This document shows, one piece after another, positions 41,347 through 52,307 of a stretch of 64,000 bases of DNA. Source of the stretch: Ceratopteris richardii (taxonomy: Eukaryota > Streptophyta > Polypodiopsida > Polypodiales > Pteridaceae); assembly GCA_020310875.1 (NCBI GenBank), contig CM035413.1, forward strand, positions 187,357,355 to 187,421,354. The letters are read 5' to 3'. The notes beneath the pieces are model-generated. The model did no database searches and was not told the origin of the DNA. It saw only the letters and a program-made list of their open reading frames with translations. A program made the translations under genes and the position numbers. Every line of letters starts with the position of its first letter. Within the stretch, counting starts at the first letter, position 1.

Positions 41347-42615
41347 TTGCTCACTCTTTTAATATACTGGTTGTCTTCAAAAAGCGTTTTAAACACTTTA
41401 CACTAGAGACATCAGTCCTTGATCTACTGATTTTATTCCGTCACATTGACGCAAAAAGAGAATTTGTACGTCAAAAGGGCTTCTCGCAATCCTCGCGTTT
41501 TGTGGCGAATCGCTGCTGTGCAGCCACTTTTGAAGCGCATGGACGCTGTTTTTTAGTCTCTGCGTGACTAGGCAGCAGCTCAGCCTGCGCTATCAGAGTC
41601 TAAAGATATGCCGGTTAAGCACGAAGTCATGGCGCCGCGCCCGACATGACAGGCTACGAGTTTCCTCGTCGCAATTTTTAGAAACTCATCCATGTCACAT
41701 GATCTACAGATTACAGAGGGTCTAATCCTGATCATGCTTTGGACCCCCCGTTCGCACAGAAGGTGGAGATTCGAAGCGCCCCACATCCCACTGATTCTAC
41801 AGACGGGCTCGCTTATATCAAGCGCCGAAGCACAAATTCACAACGCGCCACACACACACACACACACAGAGAGAGAGTCTTGCTTCAAGAAATAGCGAGT
41901 AGCGACGATGCTGACAGGCAAAGCATAAACTGATGGCCCGCGCAGAAATATTGTTAAAGCTCAAAGTGCACAGGTTAGAAAAGACGTGGTGAGATAGAGC
42001 TCAACAAGGTAGAGATGCACAGGTTAGAAAAGACGTGGTGAGATAGAGCTCAACAAGGTAGAGATGCAGACATTGAAAGGGAGCAAGGTGTACGTCGCAC
42101 GAGTGACATCCTGGACCAGCGTTTCCGGTTATTGTGCACACTGCATCCTTGTGTGTGCGTATGGTCATGTTTGAAATTGAGAGAGAGAAGTCAGGGGCCT
42201 GGAGGCTGGATTTTGGAACATTGAAGGTCCACTGGTGGATAACGCTATGGCGCCTCTGAGTATTGAATATCATGGAGAAGTCGACTCGAGTACGTAAATA
42301 GATGATGGGCTGCATGGCCCGGAATACAGGTCCCCAAAGGGAGGAATCAGTCAGAAAAAGCTGGCGAGATGCCGCGTCCTCTTGAGCGTTCTGTGTGCTA
42401 TCCAACTCTACGCTGCTTCGAAGAGCCAGCATTTCTTCATCTTCAACGCTCCATCTTCGCCATCGCTACCCTCGTCCCTGAAAGCCGCTGATGGCCTGTG
42501 TACCTTTCTTTCTCTCATGGTCACAAAAGCTGGCCGGATGATATGCTCAGAATGAGAATGACAACAGGAAAGAACACAAGTCAAGTTGCTCATGTCTTCT
42601 CAGGATTTGTCTTCT
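41347..42615. other. Unclassified sequence, possible non-element DNA
   Basis: No transposon protein homology on either strand. A CA/GA microsatellite lies at 41850-41874 and a tandem duplication at 41967-42068. The longest open frames (132-143 codons, minus, 42001-42432) show no domain. This is the pre-insertion locus of LINE-2 and continues at 47156. Confidence 0.4.
41967..42068. repeat. 49-bp tandem duplication
   Basis: TGCACAGGTTAGAAAAGACG... to AACAAGGTAGAGA occurs twice with a 49-base period, without visible difference. Confidence 0.88.
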
Positions 42616-42629
42616 TGTGCCTCTCTTTT
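42616..42629. repeat. LINE-2 target-site duplication, left copy
   Basis: TGTGCCTCTCTTTT, identical to 47142-47155 on the other side of LINE-2. Confidence 0.9.
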
Positions 42630-42719
42630 TTTTTTTTTTTAGAGACAACAGGAAAAGAGAGTAAATTAATGAGTAAAAATACAAACACACGAAAGCAGAG
42701 ATCCCATTAGAAAGAGAGG

Positions 42720-44561
42720 TTACAAATTGAAGACCATGATAAATCTATCACTGGAGTAACATTCCAAGAGGGATTCCCTCCATTTACGAGGAGGGAGGGA
42801 CCTAATAATATCAGTGTGATCTTGGGGGGCATGTTTGATTGACTGCAGACTCTGCATACCAGTAAGATACAAGGATTTCCTAAGGGCAAACAAAAAATTC
42901 TTTTTGCCATTTTTAAAAAGGGATTGGTTCCTGCTAATCCATATATGCCAAAGGATGTGTCCCCTCCACAAATTCCACAGAACCAGATCAAGCTTATTGC
43001 AGCATCCAAGGACAATCTCTCTGAGCCCCAGTTGAGGGAGCTTCTTGACACCCAGAATATTGTCCAACACCTTCCAAAACTGTCTAGCATGCCAGCAGTT
43101 AATAAAGAGATGGGTTAAATCCTCTTCCCTGCTACACAGAGCGCATTTACCATTATTGGGATTTACTCTCTTGGCCCTGTTGCCAGTCCACAGCCCATTA
43201 TGAAGAATCAGCCATTCCAAGTAGGAATGCTTGATGTTGTAGGGGAAAGCCCAAATGGCTTTGAACCTAAATCTCCATAGGTTGGTTGACCAATTACATC
43301 TCCATCTGATGTTTAGCTTGCTGGTAACACAGAGAACAGAGCCTTTATTGTGCTTGAACCTTTGCCACATGTCTTTAGCAACATCTGTGATATGGATGTT
43401 GACTAATCTGCATTCCTCAAGCTTCAACTTCATGAGGGACTTCATTTCCAAAAGAATCTGTAAACAACCAGAGGAAAACTGAGTCAATGCAAGGATATAA
43501 TCATCAGATATCAATTCACCTGAGTTGAAAAACCAGGCCTAATTTTTAATACCAAGTTTGAAGCATTTATGCTCTCTAATCTCTAAACTTTTGTTACTCC
43601 ACAGGGCAATCCAGCCCAACCAAGGAGATTCCTGGAGAAAAAAGTTGAGGTTAGACAAATACTTAAGATTTGGGGAAAAACAAGCTTTGACCTTCATCCA
43701 CACAGACCAGAACCTGTAAGAGAGGAGACTGCCCACAGGGATAAAGGTGGTGGGGGAGATAACAATATCCCAAAGATGATTATTAGACCAGGCTTTATAA
43801 TTCTTGATATGAAACTTATGAATGTTTCTTTTCAAAAGGACAGCCCAAATGTCACAAGAGTTTAAAGCCCTGAAAACCCATTTTGCAGCCAAGTTCTCAG
43901 CCATTTTAATAGGGGTGATACCTAACCCACCTTCATGCTTAGGCAAACAACAGATCTTCCAAGACACCTTAGGGACTTTGTTAGTCTGATCATTTCCCCC
44001 CCATAAGAATCTTCTAGCAAGAGCAATCACCTGATTTAATTGTTTTTTGGAAGGGCTCCAACAAGCCAGGAAGTAAACCAGAGAAGGGAGGAGATAGTGC
44101 TTTAAAATAAAACATCTGTGAGAGAGGGAAGCATAAACATTATACCACCTGAGCATTTTTCTCTTAAATTTTTGAAGCACCCAATCCCATCTTTGCTGCA
44201 TAGAGACATTAAAACCCGTGGGGATACCCAGTAACCTAAAGATCGTTTGTTCCTGCAGGATAATACAACCAGTATCAGTAATGCAGTTGGGAATTATATG
44301 ATTGGAAGACCTAAAACCAGTTTTAGAGTGATTGATATGAGAACCACTGGCAAGACAAAAGGTATTCAGACAGGCCAGGAAATTTTCAGCATACACAGGA
44401 TCAGCAAGAGTACACATATTGGTATCATCAGCAAACATTTGAAGCCCAAGTTGGTGATTGGAATTGGGAATGGGGATGCCTTTGATTTTTCCTCTGGCCA
44501 TTTCATGATTCACTAACCACCCAAGAGCATCACTGGATATGGCAAAAAGAAGGGGGGGCAA
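42720..44561 (-). pseudogene. LINE-2 ORF2, RT palm to zinc domain
   Basis: Two nearly continuous open stretches (44561-43539 and 43514-42720) encode the RT from PPLLFAISSDALGWLVNHE through the catalytic LQMFADDTNMC (F-A-D-D), GIPTGFNVSMQQRWDWVLQ, the thumb and connection, and a C-terminal zinc domain CALCSREEDLTHLFINC near 43085-43135. A stop/frameshift near 43520-43540 separates them. The segment upstream that should carry motif A (FDKAYD in LINE-1) is deleted, so this RT cannot have been catalytic. Confidence 0.9.
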
Positions 44562-45130
44562 GTTATGGGTCTCCAGTTATTGAGATCTTCCTTAGGGCCC
44601 TTTTTGTGAATGAGTCTAATAACCCCCATGTTCATATCAGAGGACAAGGTACCTTTCCTAGTGGCCTCTCTCCAAATCTCCAGAAGGTAGGGAGTAATGA
44701 AATCCTTAAGACCTTTGAAAAATTCATTTGGAATTCCATCAATGCCAGGGGACTTACAAAGTTTCAATTTATCAATGGCTTCTTTAACCTCACCAGCAGA
44801 GAGGGGCAAGTCCAAGAGAGCAGCCAGTTCCCGAGGGAGAGTTTTCACCCTGACAGAAGCAATATGGGCCCTGGCTCTCTGGATTTCTTCCCCCCTCTTG
44901 GGAGGACTAGAGAAGACATTCATAAAGAAACTAGAGGCTTCATGTAAGCACTCTTCCATGTTAGCAGCAATACCACCATTACTTTTAGCAAGTAAAGGAA
45001 TGAAGTCCTTGTTTTTCTTTTGCTTGAGCATGTCATACATATGTTTATTGGGTCTATCCATGTTCCTCTCCCAGAACCTTTTGGAGTTGGCCAAAGACCA
45101 GCTAGCTTCCAGATACTCCTTTAGAGGCAT
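44513..45130 (-). pseudogene. LINE-2 ORF2, connector and RT fingers
   Basis: Encodes RFWERNMDRPNKHMYDMLKQ, the connector, then ELAALLDLPLSAGEVKEAID, CKSPGIDGIPNEFFKGL, VIRLIHKKGPKEDLNNWRPI and T, at which point the sequence jumps through a run of seven C directly to the PPLLFAIS block. In LINE-1 these two points are about 390 bases apart, which sizes the deletion. The frame also changes at the C-run. Confidence 0.88.
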
Positions 45131-45470
45131 AAAGACTAACTATACTTACATCCATAGGAAAATCGAATGAGACAGCTACCCATTGAAAGGAAGGACTTTT
45201 AAACACCCTTTTAATGAGATGACCAATCTTCGGGTTAACACCTATAGCAGCACCTCCTTTACCTTGGACATGATCAATAAAAAACCATTTAAAGTGACTA
45301 TCGATGATTTTCAAATGGTTATCAAGCTTGTTACCACCAATCTTCAGCTCCTGAAGACAAACAACATCAGGGGGCTTGGCCAAGTTCTTTTTCCAATTAT
45401 TAAGGACTTTGGCTCTGACTAGATCAGTCAACCCTTTACTGTTAAAAGAAACTAAATTCAGAGAATCCAT
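45102..45470 (-). pseudogene. LINE-2 ORF2, endonuclease N-terminal half
   Basis: Starts MDSLNLVSFNSKGLTDLVRA at ATG 45468-45470 (in a TAATG context) and runs through VVCLQELKIGGNKLD to VSIVSLYAS. The catalytic Glu of CLQE is present, but the GDFN and SDH motifs are lost in the deletion at about 45130. Compare LINE-1 37146-37475. Confidence 0.87.
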
Positions 45471-45504
45471 TAAACAACAAGAAGGAAGAGAAACTCAAGG
45501 GAAC

Positions 45505-46934
45505 TTAAAATTTCGAAGTTTTACTTGGTTGGAGATTAGAACTTGAGGTCCTAACCCCTTCTTTCCTTTTAGGCTTACCTTGCAATTTTACCACAATGTC
45601 GTTAACTTTATTAAGAGCCGAAGGGAGTTCAGAATCGACAGGAACCTCATTAGACATTTGAGCCAAGAGTTCATCATCCACTTTATTTATTTCGTCCATT
45701 AAAACATCATCATTAAGGTCTGTATACCTGGAATTGTGGGACTTTTTTTTTCCAACTACCTGCCACTCGTTGGTAGTGTTAGAGTCTTCTAACACCTGTT
45801 TACCTGAGGCATCCATATGATTACCTTCTATGGGAAGATTTACTGGACAATTTTCCTTGTCCGATTCACCTGCATCTATGAAAGAGGGATTAGTAACCTC
45901 AAGGAGAACACTGTAAGGATTAGACAACTTCCCTGATTTTTTCCTGTAGGGTTTGGGATTGATCTTTTTAATGTTTGGCACTACTTGACCATTTGTATTG
46001 ACCTTATTGGGAGGAGCACCACGACCATCTGTCTTAGGGGCTGAAGAAGCATTATTAGAACCCGAGGGGGAATTATTAAGCAGAGGACAGTCCTTGATGA
46101 GGTGACCCTGTTTAAAACATTTAAAGCAAGCATTAGGAAGATTTCTATAAACTATTTGTTGTTCATGTAGAAATAACCCGTCAGAGTCTTTGATACGAAT
46201 AGACTATTTGATCGGTTCAGAAACATCTATTTCAATCATCAGCTGGGGGTCCCATTTGGGGTTAATACCTCCAGACCTAGATTTCTGCCCTAGCACTTTA
46301 CCTAGCATAGAGCCTATTTTGTTTAGCCATGGATAATAATCAACTGGAAGATCAGGGAAATCCACCCAAATAGGAAGTTTGGTAGGCTTGGGCCCTTTGG
46401 GGTTGAACCCAACGTGCCATCTGAAGAAGGAGATAGGGATATTCCTAACCAACCATTGGCCTTCTGAGATAACTTTAAAAGCACTGGTAGAGTCATAAAA
46501 AAAAATAGATAATAGTTATTGGGTAAGTATGGCACCTGTTTTACGAATAGACCCCTAGACTCCCAGTTCATTTTCATCCAGTTTCTGAGAACTTTTTGGG
46601 CAGGTCTCGGTCCATGGCAGAGACCTATAACCACTTTCTCTACTAGTTGCGTATGCCAGTTAGAGAGGGAGTTCTTATCAATGATGAACTGCTCCTCATC
46701 ATGAAGTTCTTGATTACCTATATTCAGAAAATGGGGAGATTCCTCGGCAGGTCCCTTACCTTTCTCCGATGCCGTGTGGGAGCGGGGGGAGAGAAGCATA
46801 CCTGTTTTAGAGTCGCAAGGGAAAGCATTGTTGAAGACCTGTGTATTCTGTTGAGCAGACCGTTCCGATGAACTTAGTATTTCTGCAAAGGACCTTGAAG
46901 ACGAACACTTGAAGACAACGTCCTGGAGTGACAT
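45505..46934 (-). pseudogene. LINE-2 ORF1
   Basis: Starts MSLQDVVFKCSSSRSFAEIL at 46934. A DUF4283-type domain begins IDKNSLSNWHTQLVEKVVIG. It is frameshifted at an A-run (46497-46506) and continues as LVRNIPISFFRWHVGFNPKG and KLPIWVDFPDLPVDYYPWLN. A TAG lies at 46204. A knuckle CFKCFKQGHLIKDC (C-X2-C-X4-H-X4-C) lies near 46090-46130, followed by a charged tail to the TAA at 45505. It gives the complete plan of the ORF1 that is truncated in LINE-1. Confidence 0.87.
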
Positions 46935-47141
46935 AGTAATCCTCTAGACAGGGAGGAAGAGAGGAAGGAGCCACCACAGCAGCTCGCCAGGCCCTGAGCT
47001 AGAGAGGCGATGCCAAGAGAAAAAACCCCCGAGGTCCCCAGGCGGGGAGGACACACAGGAGAAAACCTAGTTCACCATGTATGGATGAAGAGCGATGGTC
47101 ACAATTAGCGTGTGTCGTTGTTGGTGATGGACTCTTTTCCC
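46935..47141 (-). other. LINE-2 5' untranslated region
   Basis: About 207 bases from the insertion boundary (adjacent to the 47142-47155 duplication) to the ORF1 ATG. The presence of this leader shows LINE-2 was inserted close to full length at its 5' end. Confidence 0.75.
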
Positions 47142-47155
47142 TGTGCCTCTCTTTT
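47142..47155. repeat. LINE-2 target-site duplication, right copy
   Basis: TGTGCCTCTCTTTT, identical to 42616-42629. Confidence 0.9.
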
Positions 47156-47820
47156 GGAAAGGAATGACGTGGTATGGATATAATTATAAGTTTGAAACTC
47201 TCCTCACATAACTAACGTATGCATTATTGATAGGTTAACATGGTCGTACCTTCTACATCATCAGTGAATGTGTAAACGACCTTATCTCGTTGGAAACTTT
47301 CCACGTCAATAAGAGTTTAAGATCCTGCAAAAAGATCCATAGGATTGAATGTTCAAGAAATTGAAAATGGAGATCATAATAAATATTATAGAAACATATA
47401 CACCAAGTTTTCCTAAGGCAATGGGAGTTTGATGGAGTATTGATATCTCAACAATATACTTCTAACCTATGTATTTGTTAATATGTTTGTTGGTAACTAC
47501 TGAAAATATACGGGCAATTGGAACCTTTCCTCTACATCGGAATCTATCTCTTATTATACATTTTGCTATTGGAGGAGATGGTGGACACCTTCTACAGATG
47601 AGATCGTGTTGTGTGTGAATACACTAGGACTGCTAGGGCACTTTGTTCCCTCTTTAAGAGGTTTTTTCCCTTGACTTGTGTATATGCCTATGGCCCTAAA
47701 GAGCCACTTATCTTTGTACATTCTAGTGGTAATACATTTAGTATTGTGTGCTATGCTCTAAGCTTCTTCTTCTTCTTCCTTGTGTTGTTTGCGTGCTTCC
47801 ACAGATGTCTAACTCAAACA
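47156..47820 (+). other. Locus continuation and copia-3 5' LTR remnant
   Basis: The left part continues the pre-LINE-2 locus. The right part precedes the copia-3 primer site and so should contain its 5' LTR, ending near CTAACTCAAACA. I could not find the LTR start, and similarity to the copia-2 LTR region is weak. Confidence 0.4.
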
Positions 47821-47822
47821 AT

Positions 47823-47834
47823 TGGTATTAGAGC
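47823..47834 (+). promoter_or_regulatory. copia-3 primer-binding site
   Basis: TGGTATTAGAGC, one base from the initiator-Met site. The bases after it (ACGTCGCCGCTTCAT) match the copia-2 counterpart. Confidence 0.78.
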
Positions 47835-48060
47835 ACGTCGCCGCTTCATCTAGGGCATTGTCAACACACCTCCAATCACAGTCCCAGAATCGCACGAAAT
47901 TTGGTGAGAATACTCCGGATGATTAGGAGATTCAAAACAGCTTCGCTATGTAGTGCCGAAATCACGATCTAAGCTTGTTTCGACCCTCGAACGCACTATT
48001 GTAGTGCTTGTGCAGGCTATTTCATATTTTTGTGCCAAAGATATATACAGGTTTTTGTTC

Positions 48061-48065
48061 GCCAG
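48061..48065. repeat. Target-site duplication (left) of solo LTR-A
   Basis: GCCAG, identical to 48768-48772. Confidence 0.9.
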
Positions 48066-48767
48066 TGTTGGAACTGAAGGACTCACTAGGCAAGGAAGCT
48101 TAAGAAGGGAGTCAGAGAGAAGAGAAAGTACAAGCAGACAGAGCAGTCAACGACGATCTAGCAAGTAGGCCAATATTTTTTCAAGACATTTATGCACATA
48201 AGAGAGGTGGACACAAGGAGAAGGAGCAAGTAGGGAGCTCCAGGAAATGTATATCAAAATGTTAGAAGAAATCCCTACAACAATAGTGATTTTCATCACT
48301 AAAAACCCTTGTAAATACCATTTCACATTTTTGTAGCTCCATTTTGTGCAAGCCAAGGAGTCCTTGAGCTTGAGGAGCTTTAGAAGTATCTACCTGTCAG
48401 TTTTCACATTTTTTAGACTTCGTTTGAACCTCCAAATAGGGTAGAGAACCTAATTTTTAACTAGGCTGGACACTAGGTCTGGACAAGGCCAAAACCTAGT
48501 CAAAAACTATAAATAGAGCTAGAGAGCTCATTTTTGAGGGTAGATTGTAATTGAAATGAACTTGTAAGAGCTTTTTGAAAGGAATCTAAGAACTCCATTG
48601 CTTCTCACTCTTTGTCTTGCCGTGTGTGCGCGTGTGTGTGTATGTGTGTGCATGTTTGTGTGCTTCTCACTCACGCATGTGTGCCTCCACTTGCTCGAGG
48701 TCTTCATACCATCCTCATGTCTTCCCGGATTGACATTAAAGGAGGTGCTACTCATCACTGAGCTACA
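48066..48767 (+). repeat. Solo LTR of gypsy-A family
   Basis: 702 bp, TGTTGG...GAGCTACA, homologous throughout to the gypsy-A 5' LTR (9607-10290, opposite strand). Perfect 5-bp duplications GCCAG flank it. The flanking copia leader is continuous across it by comparison with copia-2. It contains CTATAAATAG (about 48506-48515) and a GT-rich tract (48625-48660). It arose by recombination between two LTRs of a full element. Confidence 0.95.
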
Positions 48768-48772
48768 GCCAG
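48768..48772. repeat. Target-site duplication (right) of solo LTR-A
   Basis: GCCAG, immediately after the CA end of the LTR. Confidence 0.9.
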
Positions 48773-48883
48773 TATAAGCATCTCAAAGTCTACTACAGGT
48801 TTCGTAGAGCTCGACAAGCTAGTTCTGTTCAACTTTTTGAGATACAGTCAATTTTTTGCATCAGGGTATTTTAGTCAATTGAC

Positions 48884-49648
48884 ATGGCAAAAAACAGTGA
48901 CGTATTCAGTATGTTGGCTATTGAGGATAAGTTGGATGGTACAAATTACCCATTCTGGGCTTATATGATGCATCATGTATTGGTTGCAAAAGGACTGTGG
49001 AATATCATGCAGGGTGTTCAAAAACCTCTCATTACACCTGCAAATACAAGTACTGAACCTGATGCTGATGGCATCAAAGAGAAAATTCCTTGGGATGGAA
49101 GAGATGCTCAGGCATATGTTTTGATAGCCTTTTCTATCAAACGTGCCATTATTCCTCACATCCGCTCTTGCAGAACAACTAAGGATGCTTGGGATACACT
49201 TACCACATTGTACTAGGCTAGGAATGAGGTTCATGTTGATTACCTCTGTAAACAGTTGGAGAGTGAGCACATGAACAAAGGTGATTCTATGGATAGTTTT
49301 CTGACAAAGATCAAGGATTTGAAGGAATAATTGATTTTTGTTGATGAAGTCCTCCCTAATAGTTCACTTGTGCAAACTATTATGAATGGTCTTCCCAACT
49401 TATATAAGAGTTTTGCTTCTACTCTTCATTTGATGATGAAAAGGAATCCAAATGCCTAAACATTTGAAGAGTTACTTTCTGTTCTGCTACAAGAAGATCA
49501 ATCTAGGCAGAATAGGTCTATTATGCATGTTGTAGATCAAGCTTTCCTGGCTAGTCTGAAGGGCAAAGGTAAATGGAGCTCATCTACTAGTAAGCAGAAA
49601 TCTGTAAATGCTACACATTGGAAGAAGGAAGACAAAGATGAGAAGAAA
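48884..49648 (+). pseudogene. copia-3 Gag
   Basis: Starts MAKNSDVFSMLAIEDKLDGT at ATG 48884, the best preserved Gag N-terminus of the family. It continues with NYPFWAYMMHHVLVAKGLWN and KDAWDTLTTLY to a TAG at 49214-49216, then in frame with further stops to EDKDEKK near 49640. UBN2-type Gag, matching copia-1 (14390) and copia-2 (34711). Confidence 0.88.
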
Positions 49649-49908
49649 TAAAAAAGGCAGAAATTGTTTTGCAAATACTGTAAAGCAAATGATCATGTCA
49701 TTAAGAGCTATCCAAAACTGGCTACTAAGGAGGCAAAGAAGAAAGATGCTGGAATGGTTGTTATAGAGGCCTCTTTGCCAAAAATAGTCTGCAAAAATCT
49801 TGTGCAGAATGAAGAATGGGCATTTACTACTATTTGTAGTTGTGACCCATCTTCTCATGAGTAGTGTATGTCTAGAGTAGACTCAGGTGTTTGATATTTT
49901 GATCGTGG
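49649..49908 (+). pseudogene. copia-3 zinc knuckle and protease start
   Basis: The knuckle FCKYCKANDHVIKSYPKL keeps C-X2-C-X4-H but has Tyr for the last Cys. The segment ends at VWDYFDRGATKHITS-like residues near 49890, the copia protease site (normally DSGAT), with the active-site Ser replaced by Arg. Confidence 0.78.
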
Positions 49909-51340
49909 GGCAACCAAACATATTACCTCGTAGTGCAGTTTCTTCACTTCACTGGAGCCTACCCCTATAGGGAATACTGTCACAGGTGCCAGCAACTCCT
50001 CTTATCCTATCATGGGAGTTGGTAAGATCATTTTGACTACTGCTGATAGTAGTTCTTTCACTTTGTCAGATGCTTTATTTGTGCTAAGGATGAAGAAAAA
50101 TCTGTTATTACTTTTTACATTAGCCAAGATTGGCTTGGTAGTGAAATTTGTTGATGACAAATGTATACTCTATGGTCTTTCAAATGGCGATGTCATTATT
50201 GCTTCTGGCATTTTATGTCATAAGCTCATAAACTATGAAAGATTCGTGAATGATTTAGCATGTGTAGTACATGATTCTCAAGCTATGTCAGATGCAGAGC
50301 TTTGGCATGCATACTTTGGTCATATGAATTTTGCTAGTTTGCTATGCCTGAAGAAATTTGAAATGGTCTCCTCTTTGCCCAAACTTGAGGCACCCAAGAA
50401 ACATGTTTGTTAAGGCTCTATTTTGGTCAAAATACAGCGTTCCTTCTATCCAAAAGATGGTTCAATTTGAGCTATTCAAAAATTGAAGTTTGCTCATAAT
50501 GATATTTGTGGTCCTATGCAGACACACTCTTTTGGAAACTATCTTTAATTCGTGACTTTCATTGATGATTTTTCCAAGCATGCATGGGTATATCCATTAA
50601 AAGCAAAGTCCAAAGTGTTCATGTGCTTCAAATAGTTTGGCTGAAAATCTGTCAGCATGTAAAATGGCACCCTCCATTCTAATCAAGGGGGAGAATATAT
50701 GTCATTTGACTTTAATGCATTTTTGGCTTAACATGGGATAAAACATCAGTGTACAATGCCGTATACACCTCAATAGAATAGAGTTGCTGAATGAAAGAAC
50801 AAGTCACTCATGGAGATGGCGAGGTGTATGGTCAAGAGTTAGGCTTTACCACATAGTTTCTGGCTTGAGGCTATCATGTGTTTAGCATATGTACTTAACA
50901 GGTGTCCCACTAAAGCACTACATTCTATCACTCCATATGAGGCTTGGCATGGTCGCAAGCCATCTGTTGCTCATCTGCGTGTTTTTGGTTGTATGGCCTA
51001 TGCATTAGTGCCTGAACAACATCAGTGGACATTGGATGATAAAGCAGTAAAATGTATTTTTGTTGGGTACTATCGTCTGTATCATCCATAGACTAAATGC
51101 ATTTTGGTTAGCTATGATGTTGTTTTTGTGGAAGATGCTATTCAGCCTTTACTTTCATGTACTAAGGAGATAATTGTTAGCTCCAAAGACATATCTGATA
51201 CATTGCTGCCTCTTTTTACAGGTGGATAGTCTAGTGTTGGTCCTAATGAGGCAATTTCTCAACCTTTTGAGGTTTCATGTGATGATCTAGATCATTCCAT
51301 TTCTGATGCAAATTTGCATCATGCACTTGTTGATGTAAGG
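49909..51340 (+). pseudogene. copia-3 protease end, GAG-pre-integrase and integrase
   Basis: MGVGKIILTTADSSSFTLSD (50012) begins a 133-codon open piece ending at the His/Cys module (LWHAYFGHMNFASLLCL, KKHVC). The integrase follows with frequent stops: ICGPMQTHSFGNYL, DDFSKHAWVYPLKAKSKVFM, the Glu region around 50760-50800 with Asn/Arg lost to stops, then LAYVLNRCPTKALHSITPYE (50876-51091) and FGCMAYALVPEQH. Confidence 0.85.
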
Positions 51341-51637
51341 AGGTAAAAAATATGCCAAGATGGCTAGTACAAAATTTGTGTGATAGCAAATTAGATGCAC
51401 CTCTATCATATTGTACTGGTCCAGGCTCTCATAGTGCCTCTTTTGCATCAAATTTCTATGCTATGGTTGCCTCTAGTCTTTGTGATGAGACTGAGCCTGT
51501 TTTGTTTGATGAAGCATAAAATTCTGAACATTGGATGTATACAATGCAATCTAAATATGATGCTATCATGAAAAATGGTACCTGGTCTTTATGTGAATTG
51601 CCTCCTAGCAAGAAGACCATTCATTTGGCACTAAGTG
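51341..51637 (+). pseudogene. copia-3 RT start, truncated
   Basis: Matches copia-1 26745-27030 (ENKLDAPL-like, SFASNFYAMVASSL, EHWMYTMQSKYDAIMKNGTW) and ends at GGCACTAAGTGG, the GTKW motif. The remainder of RT is missing. Confidence 0.78.
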
Positions 51638-51986
51638 GTGTTAGGCCACTGAAAAGGAATATTATTTAGTAGAATTGTAATCAGGAACAGACACGCACAC
51701 CGAAAGGGTGTCAGATAAACATTGTAACTCTTTTTTGTTAATAAATAAATGATTGGAAGCGAGCAATAGATGCATCGCCGGACTGTTCGTCTGGGCGACT
51801 TGTTGGAGCTTGATTCATCACAAGTTTGTTAGATTGTTGTGCCATTTGTATTGTCATTGTTTGGTATTGATTTAACTGTGGTACTGTGCTAATATCTGAT
51901 TGCGTTATTGGTGAATTACGAGTATAAAAGTGACACTAAGCGAATAGTAAGTTTCATTTATGCTTAAATCCCCACAAGTCGGTCTT
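51638..51986 (+). repeat. Possible LTR between copia-3 and gypsy-D
   Basis: Starts TGTTAGGCCACTGAAAAGG and contains a GTATAAAAG promoter-like motif at about 51920. A plausible end is CCCCACA near 51973, which would give near-matching flanks AGTGG and AGTCG. No second copy is present, so the call rests on position and termini only. Confidence 0.4.
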
Positions 51987-51989
51987 TTC

Positions 51990-52307
51990 AGTTTCTTGTG
52001 GCAAATTGCTTGGTCATATTATTTCACAGTAAGGCATTCAAGTGGACTCAGATAAAGTGCAAGCCGTGTTGAATGCACTTGCCCCTATGACACCAAAGGA
52101 AGTTATGAGATTCCTTGGCTAGATATGGTGGCATGGATGGCATCTACGGAATTGATTGATTACTAGCAATCCCCGATAGTTTGTGTGGATTGAGGAGTGC
52201 CACATTGCATTTCATCGACCGAAAACACTCTTAACCGAGGCTCCTATTCTGAAAGCACCGAACTGGCAGCTTCTGTTCCATGGTTTTATGGATGCATCAG
52301 ATAGCGC
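51990..52307 (+). pseudogene. gypsy-D RT end and RNase H start
   Basis: GKLLGHIISQ, then GIQVDSDKVQAVLNALAPMT, KEVMRFLG, LLTEAPILKAPNWQLLFHGF and MDASDSA, the last being the RNase H first-Asp motif. The frame is cut at 52307 by LTR-B and resumes at 53549 with IGSMLMQQQDKWFHPIYYAS. Confidence 0.82.

Larger units (their letters stand above)
42630..47141 (-). mobile_element. L1-type LINE (LINE-2), internally deleted
   Basis: Minus strand. It is bounded by perfect 14-bp duplications and ends in a poly(A) tail (T-run 42630-42640 on the plus strand). From 5' to 3': leader, ORF1 with CCHC knuckle, endonuclease start, then RT and zinc domain. About 200 codons are missing between endonuclease and RT fingers, and about 130 codons (including the first catalytic Asp motif) inside RT. 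Because both ends are intact, these are internal losses, not truncation. Confidence 0.92.
47835..51637 (+). mobile_element. Ty1/copia element copia-3 (interior, 3' truncated)
   Basis: Runs from primer site through leader, Gag, protease, integrase and the first RT residues, colinear with copia-1 and copia-2. It stops at 51637 within the RT motif GTKW, where an unrelated TGTTAGG sequence begins. A solo gypsy-A LTR sits in the leader. Numerous stops mark it as dead. Confidence 0.88.

Noticed and set aside
41580-41660. Possible 5S rRNA-like segment (TTAAGCACGAAG)
   Set aside because: The resemblance is limited to a few bases, with no internal promoter boxes or full-length match.
42001-42432. 143-codon minus-strand frame
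   Set aside because: It spans the 49-bp duplication and shows no domain. Not supported as a gene.
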